NCBI RefSeq assembly: GCF_014323705.1
Contig: NZ_JABVEC010000015.1
Location: 124,001-188,000 of the forward strand
DNA from: Actinomadura alba
GTDB lineage: Bacteria > Actinomycetota > Actinomycetes > Streptosporangiales > Streptosporangiaceae
Direction: 5' to 3'
Length of the DNA: 64,000 nt
Shown: one piece after another, positions 1 to 6,727 of the stretch
Layout of the letters: each line of letters starts with the position of its first letter
Numbering within the stretch: position 1 is the stretch's first letter
The notes under the pieces: model-generated
The model's input: the letters and a program-made list of their open reading frames with translations, nothing else
Database searches by the model: none
Told to the model about the DNA's origin: nothing
Made by a program: the position numbers and the translations under genes

Positions 1-2
1 TC

Positions 3-1382
3 TCGGGCCTGTCCATCGGTGTCCCCGGTGTCGTGCGCGGCTGGGAGCGCGCGTTGGACGAGTTCGGCAAGATGCCGCTGCGGCGCGTGCTGGAACCCGC
101 GACGAGGCTCGCGGAGGACGGCTTCATCGTCGACGAGCAGTACCAGAGCCGGACCGCGTCGAACCTGGCGATCCTGCGCGACTTCACCTCCAGCCGCGAC
201 ACGTTCCTGACCGAGGACGGGCAGGCACCCCAGGTGGGCACCGTCTTCCGCAACGAGGAACTCGCACGCACCTACAAGATCCTGGCCGCCAAGGGCGCCT
301 CGGCGTTCTACAAGGGCGACATCGCCGAGGCGATCGCCGACACGGTGACCGACCCGCCCGTGGTGCCGGGCAGCACCCGGAACGTGCGCTCCGGAGCGAT
401 GAAGGCCTCGGACCTCGCCGACTACCGGGCGCTCGAGAAGCCCCCGACCGAGGTGGGTTACCGCGGTGTCAAGGTGCACGGCATGTCCCCGCCCTCCAGC
501 GGCGGTTCGACGGTCGGAGAGGCCCTCAACATCCTCGAGAACTTCGACCTGAAGAACCTGCCGCGAGGGGAGGCGCTGCACCGGCTGATCGAGAGCTCCG
601 CCCTGTCGTTCGCCGACCGCAACGCCTACATCGGCGACGACCGCTACGTGGACGTGCCGCTGACCGGCCTGCTGTCGCAGGGCTACGGTGACGAGCGGAG
701 CAAGCTCATCGGCCCGCGGTCGGCCACCAAGCCGGTGGCCGCCGGAAACCCGTGGCCGTACAACGGCGGCGGCGGCAAGCCGAGAACCGGTGGCGCCGGG
801 GATGTGGACGGTTCGACGACCCACCTGACGACGGCCGACCGGTGGGGCAACGTCGTGGCCTACACCTTCACGCTCGAGCAGATCAGCGGCAGCGGCATCG
901 CGGTGCCCGGCTACGGATTCCTGCTGAACAACGAGCTCACCGACTTCTCCGCCGACCCCAACGACCCGGCCAACGCGCCGGCCGCTGGCAAGCGGCCGCG
1001 CAGCAGCATGACCCCCACGATCGTGACCAAGGACGGGCGGCCGCTCCTCGCCACGGGGTCGCCGGGCAGCGCGGTGATCATCACCAGCGTGCTGCAGGTG
1101 CTGGTGAACCACCTCGACTTCGGGATGAGCCTGCCCGAGGCGATCGCCGCCCCGCGCCTGTCCAACACCAACTCGGCGACGACGACCGCCGAGCAGGGGC
1201 TGGTGCAGAGCCCTGAGGGTGACGCGCTCCGGGGCCTCGGTCATCAGTTCACGCAGACGGGGACGCTCGGCAACATGACGGGTGTCGCGTTCCTGAGGGA
1301 CGGCCGGCTGCAGGCGGCCGCGGAGCCCGTCCGCCTCGGCGGCGGCAGCGCCATGGTCGTCCACCCGGCCGATCGCCGCTGA
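3..1382 (+). CDS. ggt: gamma-glutamyltransferase, 3' part (5' end outside window)
   Basis: The frame is open from the first bases of the window (SGLSIGVPGVVRGWERAL...) and ends at 1380-1382, so the start and signal peptide lie upstream. The family is an N-terminal-nucleophile hydrolase that cleaves glutathione and other gamma-glutamyl compounds, usually exported and auto-cleaved into two subunits. The autoprocessing site is visible as STTHLT, with the presumptive catalytic Thr codon at 816-818. The following segment SGSGIAVPGYGFLLNNELTDF is the conserved oxyanion and substrate-binding part of the small subunit, and the PRSSMTPTIV and GSPGSAVI motifs are also present. The small subunit is complete. 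Role in glutathione or peptide scavenging is inferred from the family. Confidence 0.93.
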   Translation, partial: SGLSIGVPGVVRGWERALDEFGKMPLRRVLEPATRLAEDGFIVDEQYQSRTASNLAILRDFTSSRDTFLTEDGQAPQVGTVFRNEELARTYKILAAKGASAFYKGDIAEAIADTVTDPPVVPGSTRNVRSGAMKASDLADYRALEKPPTEVGYRGVKVHGMSPPSSGGSTVGEALNILENFDLKNLPRGEALHRLIESSALSFADRNAYIGDDRYVDVPLTGLLSQGYGDERSKLIGPRSATKPVAAGNPWPYNGGGGKPRTGGAGDVDGSTTHLTTADRWGNVVAYTFTLEQISGSGIAVPGYGFLLNNELTDFSADPNDPANAPAAGKRPRSSMTPTIVTKDGRPLLATGSPGSAVIITSVLQVLVNHLDFGMSLPEAIAAPRLSNTNSATTTAEQGLVQSPEGDALRGLGHQFTQTGTLGNMTGVAFLRDGRLQAAAEPVRLGGGSAMVVHPADRR

Positions 1383-1394
1383 TCATCCTTCGAT

Positions 1395-1434
1395 CCGGTA
1401 CGTGAGGGCGGTCGTGGCCGCCCTCACGTACCGG
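1395..1434 (+). terminator. perfect 17-bp stem-loop after ggt
   Basis: Arms at 1395-1411 and 1418-1434 are exact reverse complements with a 6-nt TCGTGG loop, starting 12 nt after the ggt stop. There is no T-tract, as is common for actinomycete terminators. The stem may also serve the opposing gene ending at 1565. Confidence 0.8.
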
Positions 1435-1564
1435 CCGCACCGGTCCATGACAGGCGCGGGTGACCTCTGCGCCGTTGAGGCGGATCCGCACGTCGTGCGG
1501 TGACACGCCCCGGGGCGGCCGTACCCGCACCCGCGCGTCACCGCCCGACACCTGATCGGCGCGG

Positions 1565-1909
1565 CTACCGCCCGGCCTCGTGCGCTTCGACCAGCCCCTT
1601 GGGGGCCGTCAGGCACCAGGCCTCGGTCACCAGCTCAAGCAGCTCGTCGGCGTCGATCTTCGCGAGATGCACCACGACCCAGCCGAACCGGCCGGCCGTG
1701 AACTGGGGCTCGAACACCTCCGGACGCTCGGCCACCAGCGCGATCTGCTCCTCGATCGTCGCCTTGAGCCCAACGGTCTCGGTCCTCTCCCAGAGGTAGC
1801 CGAAGCCCTTGCCGCGGACCTTCAGGGCGGTCCACTCACCGCCCTCGCTCTGCTGGACCTCGGGCAGATCGCCCAGCATCTCCAGGAACTCATCGACGCT
1901 CACACCCAT
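1565..1909 (-). CDS. MmcQ/YjbR family protein
   Basis: 114 residues, the usual size of the YjbR/MmcQ family, a double-wing-like fold often annotated as DNA-binding with no settled biochemical role. Family features visible are the LKVRGKGFGYLWER strand region, the KATIEEQIALVAERPEVFEPQFTAGRFGWVVVHL block and the C-terminal helix ELLELVTEAWCLTAPKGL. It is a lone gene convergent with ggt, with the ggt hairpin between them. The ATG at 1909 has a GTGGGG stretch just upstream. Not obviously linked to the RiPP operon that begins 275 bp away on the other strand. Confidence 0.8.
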   Translation of the reverse strand: MGVSVDEFLEMLGDLPEVQQSEGGEWTALKVRGKGFGYLWERTETVGLKATIEEQIALVAERPEVFEPQFTAGRFGWVVVHLAKIDADELLELVTEAWCLTAPKGLVEAHEAGR

Positions 1910-2184
1910 GCCCCACGTCTACCAGAGCGGTACGACACTCTGCTCGGCGTGCGCGTTCGCCAGGACGTCCAGGATGCAGGCACGCCGAATGTTCGCGCGC
2001 GCGCCCGGACGCGTACCACACCACCCACGGCGACCGCGTGCGCACTGCCCGCTCGCGGGGAGCACGCGGGGAACGGGCGGGGAGCGGCTCGGCAGATCAT
2101 GTCACCGGCCGTACACCGCGAGGCCCGGCCCATGGGCGCCTCGGAACGGAAGGTGGGCATGACCGCGCAGAGTATGGATCAGGC

Positions 2185-3165
2185 ATGACGGTTCGCCAGG
2201 AGGTCGCCCACCGGCCCGCCCCCACGGCGACCGCTCCGGCCGCCGTCGAACTGGACGGCGTCACGAAGGCGTTCGGCGCGGTCCAGGCCGTACGCGAGGT
2301 GACGCTGCGGATCGAACCCGGACAGGTCTACGGCGTCCTCGGTCCCAACGGCGCCGGAAAGACGACGCTGCTGCGGATCCTGCTCGGCCTCGTCCGCACC
2401 GACTCGGGCACCGTCAACGTTCTCGGGCGGGCGCCGGGCACCCCGGAGACGCTGCGGGACATCGGCGCGCTGATCGAGTCACCGGCGTTCGTGCCGCACC
2501 TGTCCGGGCGGACGAACCTGCGGGTGCTCGCCCGCGCCCGCGGCGTGGCCGACGCAGAGGTCGCCCGGGTGCTGCGGGTCGTCGACATGCAGGACGCGGC
2601 CGACCGCCGGGTCAACGGCTACTCGCTGGGCATGAGACAGCGCCTGGGCGTCGCGGCGGCCATGCTCGGCGAGCCGTCGCTGCTCATCCTGGACGAGCCG
2701 ACGAACGGCCTCGACCCCGACGGCATGGCATCGATGCGTTCCCTGATCCGCGATCTGGGCGGCAGGGTCACCGTCCTGCTCTCGTCCCACCTCCTCGGCG
2801 AGGTCCAGGAGGTCTGCGACCGCGTCGTGGTGCTGGACAAGGGCGCAGTCGTCGCCGAGGACTCGGTCTCGGCGCTGCTCGGCGCGGCCGGGTCCAGGAC
2901 CGTCGCCGTCTGGGCGCACCCGATGGACGTGGCCGGCGATCTCCTGAGGTCGAACGGCGCCTGGACCGACGCCGTACGGGCCGGCGGCGGAGACGATCCG
3001 CACTGGCGGCTGGAACTCGACCCCGGCGGCGTGCCCGAACTGGTGAGAGCGCTGGTCGAGGGCGGTGTCGAGGTCCACGAGATACGGCGGGAGCGCCGGT
3101 CGCTCGAGCAGGTGTTCTTCGCGCTGACGGACAACTCCAGCGGGTCCACCGGGAGCGGCACATGA
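2185..3165 (+). CDS. ABC transporter ATP-binding protein (RiPP cluster export/immunity)
   Basis: 326 residues from the ATG at 2185. The frame is open further upstream but the residues before this ATG are low-complexity and unlike the family. Walker A GPNGAGKT is at about residues 53-60, the signature region reads YSLGMRQRLGVA, and Walker B reads LLILDEPTNGLDPDG followed by a SSHLLGEVQEVCD switch region. This is the BcrA/NatA-like class with a short C-terminal extension. It overlaps the permease gene by 4 nt and begins the long forward operon, so export of, or self-protection against, the modified peptide is the likely role (inference). No convincing Shine-Dalgarno is seen at this start. Confidence 0.9.
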   Translation: MTVRQEVAHRPAPTATAPAAVELDGVTKAFGAVQAVREVTLRIEPGQVYGVLGPNGAGKTTLLRILLGLVRTDSGTVNVLGRAPGTPETLRDIGALIESPAFVPHLSGRTNLRVLARARGVADAEVARVLRVVDMQDAADRRVNGYSLGMRQRLGVAAAMLGEPSLLILDEPTNGLDPDGMASMRSLIRDLGGRVTVLLSSHLLGEVQEVCDRVVVLDKGAVVAEDSVSALLGAAGSRTVAVWAHPMDVAGDLLRSNGAWTDAVRAGGGDDPHWRLELDPGGVPELVRALVEGGVEVHEIRRERRSLEQVFFALTDNSSGSTGSGT

Positions 3166-4001
3166 GGCACGCGATGGCCGCCGAGGCGCTCCTGCTGCGC
3201 AAGCGCCTCGCTCCGTTCGTGGTCGGCGGCGGCTGGGTCGTCATGGTGGTCGGCTTCGGCTTCGGCGTGCCGTACATCGTCTACGCGACCCTGGACCCGG
3301 TGAAGCAAGCCGCCGACCGGGCCGAGCTGCTCGCGACGCTGCTGCCCGCCGCCGCCCACACCACCGCGGCCGGCAGCTATCCCCTGTTCGGCGGAGCGAT
3401 CATGCTGATCCTCGGCGTGCTCATCACGGGCTCGGAATATCGCTGGGGCACGTGGCCCGCCCGGCTGTCCCAGGGGCCCGGCCGCGCCGGTGTCGTCCTG
3501 GCGAAGGTCCTGGTGGGCACCGCCGCGGTCGTCCTCATCGCGACCGCCGCCCTGGCTGCCTCGCTCGTGGCCTCGATCGTCGTCGCATCGGTGGAGGGGC
3601 GATCGCTCACCTGGCCGGCCGCCTCGGCGATCGCCACGGCGCTCGGTGCCACGGTGTTCATCTCCGTCGCCTGGATGAGCGTCGGCGCCGCCCTCGCAGT
3701 GATCTTCCGTGGAGTCGGCGCGGCCCTCGGTGCCGGGCTGCTGTGGACGCTCGGCCTCGAGAACGCGCTGTCCGGCCTCGCGGGGGTCGTCCCCGCCCTG
3801 GAGCCCGTGCGCGCGATCCTGCTCGGTCCGGCGAGCGGCTCGCTCGTCGCCGCGCTGGGCGTGCCCTCGCTGAGCGAGGGAGGGGCCGTGGGCGTGGCGG
3901 CGTACATGAGCGCCCCGGCCGCATGCGCCGTGCTGTCCGGCTACATCGTCGCCGGCGTCGCGCTGGCCACCGTCCTGATCCGCCGCAGGGACATCACATG
4001 A
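3162..4001 (+). CDS. ABC-2 type permease subunit
   Basis: 279 residues with about six hydrophobic segments (for example FVVGGGWVVMVVGFGFGVPY near the N-terminus, AAVVLIATAALAASLVASIV in the middle, and CAVLSGYIVAGVALATVLI at the end) and a short positive C-terminus RRRDIT. It starts at an ATG overlapping the stop of the ATPase gene (ATGA), so the two are translationally coupled and should form one transporter. No peptidase domain is present, so leader removal must be done elsewhere. The next gene begins 28 nt downstream. Confidence 0.85.
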   Translation: MRHAMAAEALLLRKRLAPFVVGGGWVVMVVGFGFGVPYIVYATLDPVKQAADRAELLATLLPAAAHTTAAGSYPLFGGAIMLILGVLITGSEYRWGTWPARLSQGPGRAGVVLAKVLVGTAAVVLIATAALAASLVASIVVASVEGRSLTWPAASAIATALGATVFISVAWMSVGAALAVIFRGVGAALGAGLLWTLGLENALSGLAGVVPALEPVRAILLGPASGSLVAALGVPSLSEGGAVGVAAYMSAPAACAVLSGYIVAGVALATVLIRRRDIT

Positions 4002-4029
4002 CGTCCAGGACCCGAGCCGGGAGAACACT

Positions 4030-6087
4030 TTGACAACCGAGATCCGCGAGGTCGTCCGCCCTCGGATGCGTACCGACATGGCCTTTCTCGAGACCCGGGA
4101 CGGCGTGTACGTACACGGGCACGGTGACTCCTTCGTCATCAGGGGCGCCGGCGCCTACCGCTACCTGTCGGCGTTGCTGCCCCATCTCGACGGCTCGACC
4201 ACGCTGCACGACCTCGTGGCGCCGCTGCCCGAGGCGCATGCCGTCAGCGTACGGTCGCTGATCGCGACACTGGCCTCCCGGGGGGTGATCACCGACGCGC
4301 CCGAGCGCAGCGCGGTCCTGGACTCGGGGATCAGCACCCGGTTCGCCGGGCAGATCGCCCTGCTGGAACATCACGGCGACGACGGCACGGGGTTCCTGCG
4401 GGCCGCGCGGGCACGGGTCCTGGTGATCTGCGAGGACCCGGCTCAGGCGGCCGCGCTCGCGGACTCCCTGACCGCCAACGGTGTCGGCTGCGCCCCCGCC
4501 GGGTCGGTCCGGGTCGCGACGGCCGGCGAGGTCACCACCGCGAGCCTGACCGGCGTCGACCTGCTCTGCCTGATCGCCGTGGACCGCCCGTCGCCCGCAC
4601 TGTTCGAGCTGGCCGCGGGCGCCCGCGGCGCCGGAGCGGCCTTCGTCTCCCTGGTGCGGGTCGGAGACCGGCTGATCCTCGGCCCGTGGCAGCACCGCGA
4701 CGGGCGTGGTGCCTGCCTTCATTCGATGATGCTGCGCCTGAGCGACAACGGGATCGCGGGTGCCGCGGACGTCTGGCGAACGGCCGTGGCCGGCACCGCG
4801 GCGGCCGCCCCGGCGACGGCGCTGCCCGGCACCGCGGTGTCCGTCGCCGTCAGCGTTGCCGGCTTCGAGGTGTTCAAGGCCCTGACCGGCGCCATCTCCA
4901 GCGACATCGACGGCGCTGTCGTGATCATGGATCCGGATCGGCTCACCATCCAGACCGAGCGCGTCGTCCAGCATCCCGCCGCGCCGCACGGATCGAGGAC
5001 GGATGCCGCGATCGCCGAGCCCGACGGTGCCGACCTCTCCACGGTCGAGCGCGCCTACCTGCGCTTCGAGCACGTGGTCGCCGACACGGTCGGCATCATA
5101 CGCAGGTTCGACGACGACGCCATCTCGCAGATTCCCGCGAAGGTCTCCGCGCTGATCGCGCCGTCCGCCGATCCCGCGCCGATCGTAGCCTTCGGTTCCG
5201 ACGTCCTGCTCGGGGCCAGGCTGGCGGCCCTCGAAGAGGCGTCCCTGCGCTATGCCGTGAACATCCACCGCCGGTGCGAGGGACTCCTGGCCCCGGCGGG
5301 CCCGGACGCCGAAGTCGTTGAAGCCGAGCGGTTGCCGACCTGGCTCGGTGCCGTGCCGCCGGCCGGCGACACGCTGGTGGCGGCGAGCGATCTGGCCGGA
5401 TCGGCCCCGCTCGCCCTCCCCCGTGGCGCGGTGCTCGCGGGGCCCTGGGATCGCAGGGCCGCGCGCTTCGAACCCGATCTCGCCGGCCTGGCGGCCGGGA
5501 GCACGCCGGAGGCGGCCGCGTCCAGGGCACTGCTCGGGGCGGCCGGGGCGTACACCTGCACGGCCGTGGCGCACGAGGAGATCCCGGTCCGCCCCGTCGG
5601 CGATCCGTCGAACGTCGCGGGCGCGGACCCGGAGCAGCGAAAGCGCCTGTCGATGCTCATGGAGGCGTTGCGGCGAGACGGCCGCTCGCTCACGTTCTAC
5701 CTGGCACTCGGTGTCGTACCGGTCGCGATCGTGCGGGTACGGGAGGGATCGGGGGAACACGTCACCGCCCGGGCCGGGCATTCGTGGTTCGCCGCGGTCG
5801 AGTCCGCGTTGCTCGCCATCGCGGGAGCACACCAGATCGCCGAATCTCCGACCGGCTGGACCGGACCGTGTGCGCCCGCCGCCCCGACCCTGGCGGGATT
5901 CGCGGTGTCGGAACGGCTGAAGGACACCTCGGTGCTGAACGAGACCGTCGAACACGACACGGTGCTCGCCCGTCTGCACGCGGCCGGCATGCGTGCCGGG
6001 AAGGTCGATCTCACTCCGCCCGACCTGAGCGGGGTCACGAACGTCGTCAGGGTCCTGTTGTTCCGCGCTGCCGGCCGGTCCGGATGA
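4030..6087 (+). CDS. TOMM leader-binding / cyclodehydratase partner protein (F protein)
   Basis: 685 residues. Start chosen at TTG 4030, which has GGGAG at 4019-4023 six bases upstream. The first ~90 residues (LETRDGVYVHGHGDSFVIRG, then LSALLPHLDGSTTLHDL and LIATLASRGVITDAP) look like a winged-helix RiPP recognition element of the PqqD type. A ThiF-like middle follows (ARVLVICEDPAQAAALADSL, then LLCLIAVDRPSPALFELAAG). The C-terminal third has degenerate YcaO-like stretches (GARLAALEEASLRYAVNIHR). In thiopeptide and related clusters (TbtF/LazF type) this protein binds the leader and presents the core to the YcaO enzyme. It lies immediately before the precursors and YcaO gene. Domain assignment is by pattern, not search. 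Confidence 0.8.
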   Translation: MTTEIREVVRPRMRTDMAFLETRDGVYVHGHGDSFVIRGAGAYRYLSALLPHLDGSTTLHDLVAPLPEAHAVSVRSLIATLASRGVITDAPERSAVLDSGISTRFAGQIALLEHHGDDGTGFLRAARARVLVICEDPAQAAALADSLTANGVGCAPAGSVRVATAGEVTTASLTGVDLLCLIAVDRPSPALFELAAGARGAGAAFVSLVRVGDRLILGPWQHRDGRGACLHSMMLRLSDNGIAGAADVWRTAVAGTAAAAPATALPGTAVSVAVSVAGFEVFKALTGAISSDIDGAVVIMDPDRLTIQTERVVQHPAAPHGSRTDAAIAEPDGADLSTVERAYLRFEHVVADTVGIIRRFDDDAISQIPAKVSALIAPSADPAPIVAFGSDVLLGARLAALEEASLRYAVNIHRRCEGLLAPAGPDAEVVEAERLPTWLGAVPPAGDTLVAASDLAGSAPLALPRGAVLAGPWDRRAARFEPDLAGLAAGSTPEAAASRALLGAAGAYTCTAVAHEEIPVRPVGDPSNVAGADPEQRKRLSMLMEALRRDGRSLTFYLALGVVPVAIVRVREGSGEHVTARAGHSWFAAVESALLAIAGAHQIAESPTGWTGPCAPAAPTLAGFAVSERLKDTSVLNETVEHDTVLARLHAAGMRAGKVDLTPPDLSGVTNVVRVLLFRAAGRSG

Positions 6088-6127
6088 GAAGCGTTCCCTC
6101 CGGGTCGGGATCCGGCACGGGCAGCGG

Positions 6128-6152
6128 CGGCCGCACCACGTGGGTGCGGCCG
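6128..6152 (+). promoter_or_regulatory. strong hairpin upstream of the precursor genes
   Basis: 10-bp perfect stem (arms 6128-6137 and 6143-6152) with a 5-nt ACGTG loop, in the 108-nt gap between the F-protein stop and the first precursor start. It ends 28 nt before the AGGAGG ribosome-binding site. It may terminate or slow read-through from upstream, or act as a 5' stabiliser of a processed precursor mRNA. No T-tract follows. Confidence 0.6.
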
Positions 6153-6195
6153 TGGACACCTGGCGCGGATCTCTGCCGAGAGGAGGTGAATGACC

Positions 6196-6378
6196 ATGGC
6201 TCTCACAGAGGAACTGCTCGCTCTCGAAACGGCGACGTTCGAGATCGCTGACATCAGCGATCTGGGACAGGACGCCGCGGGCTGGTGCAGCTCGTCGTGC
6301 AGCTGCTCCAGCTGCAGCTCGTGCAGCACGTCCAGCTGTTGCTCCACGAGCACCAGCACGGGTTGCGGCGGCGGCTGA
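6196..6378 (+). CDS. azole-rich RiPP precursor peptide 1
   Basis: 60 residues from the ATG at 6196. An in-frame ATG at 6190 would add two residues, but AGGAGG (6181-6186) is 3 nt from it and 9 nt from 6196, so the second ATG fits better. The leader is acidic and hydrophobic (residues 3-22, LTEELLALETATFEIADISD), sharing the ATFE[IV]xD pattern with precursor 2 and resembling thiazolylpeptide-type leaders. The core from C31 contains only Cys, Ser, Thr and Gly: eight Cys in CSSSC, SC, SSC, SSC, STSSCC steps, then STSTST and a GCGGG tail. Cys are expected azole sites and Ser/Thr azole or dehydroamino-acid sites. The leader/core cut site (near AAGW) is uncertain. Confidence 0.88.
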   Translation: MALTEELLALETATFEIADISDLGQDAAGWCSSSCSCSSCSSCSTSSCCSTSTSTGCGGG

Positions 6379-6602
6379 CCCTCCGCGCCCCGGCCGTCAG
6401 ATCTCGACCAGAAGTCTCAATCAGAAAGGCGACGGATGAGCAAGACACTCGACCTTGAGCTGCTCGAGCTCGAGGCGGCGACATTCGAGGTGGTCGACAA
6501 CGTCGACCCGTCGATGGACATGGCCGCCACGAGCTCGTCGTGCAGCTGCTCCAGCTGCTGCTCGTGCAGCACGTCCAGCTGTTGCTCCACCAGCACCAGC
6601 AC
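6289..6602 (+). repeat. duplicated core-coding segment of the two precursors
   Basis: Two 71-bp copies, 6289-6359 and 6532-6602, differ at only two bases: 6316/6559 (A/T, changing a Ser AGC codon to Cys TGC) and 6348/6591 (G/C, silent Thr). The flanking leader codons are much more divergent. The copies encode the SSSCSCSSCxxCSTSSCCS block of the cores. Confidence 0.95.
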
Positions 6603-6618
6603 CTCCAGCTGCGGCTGA
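6436..6618 (+). CDS. azole-rich RiPP precursor peptide 2
   Basis: 60 residues, ATG at 6436 with a purine-rich AGAAAGG ribosome-binding site upstream, 57 nt after precursor 1. The leader includes LELLELEAATFEVVDNVD (7-24), matching the precursor 1 recognition-like motif, followed by a different linker PSMDMAAT. The core from about residue 33 is SSSCSCSSCCSCSTSSCCS followed by TSTSTSSCG, again with eight Cys. Relative to precursor 1 it has one Ser-to-Cys change inside the shared block, no Cys next to the cut region, and SSCG instead of GCGGG at the end. It should be processed by the same YcaO, dehydrogenase and LanB enzymes. Confidence 0.88.
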   Translation: MSKTLDLELLELEAATFEVVDNVDPSMDMAATSSSCSCSSCCSCSTSSCCSTSTSTSSCG

Positions 6619-6637
6619 TCCACACCCACGTATGACC

Positions 6638-6666
6638 GCTGCGGGCCAAGGGCCCTGGCCCGCAGT
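6638..6666 (+). terminator. strong hairpin after the precursor genes (partial terminator/processing site)
   Basis: 10-bp perfect stem with arms 6639-6648 (CTGCGGGCCA) and 6656-6665, a 7-nt AGGGCCC loop and a possible closing G-U pair. It starts 20 nt after the stop of precursor 2 and lies within the 109-nt gap before the YcaO gene. In RiPP operons such hairpins often let most transcripts end or be stabilised after the precursor, so that peptide exceeds enzyme. That role is inferred here. Confidence 0.65.
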
Positions 6667-6727
6667 GCACTGCCGGTTCCGCGCAGGTCGGTCACGCATC
6701 CGCTGACACGGAAAGGTTCCGCGTTCC

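Noticed and set aside
1383..1616. Small reverse gene of about 77 codons after ggt
   Set aside because: It runs across the terminator hairpin and into the YjbR gene, and the product is Arg-rich with no motifs.
3994..6159. 721-codon open frame antisense to the F-protein gene
   Set aside because: Composition-driven shadow: Gly/Arg/Asp-rich with no family motifs, whereas the plus strand has RRE and ThiF-like features.
5697..6695. Two antisense frames over the precursors containing repeated VLVEQQLDVLHE-like segments
   Set aside because: The similarity simply mirrors the duplicated core-coding DNA on the other strand. No ribosome-binding sites or family resemblance.
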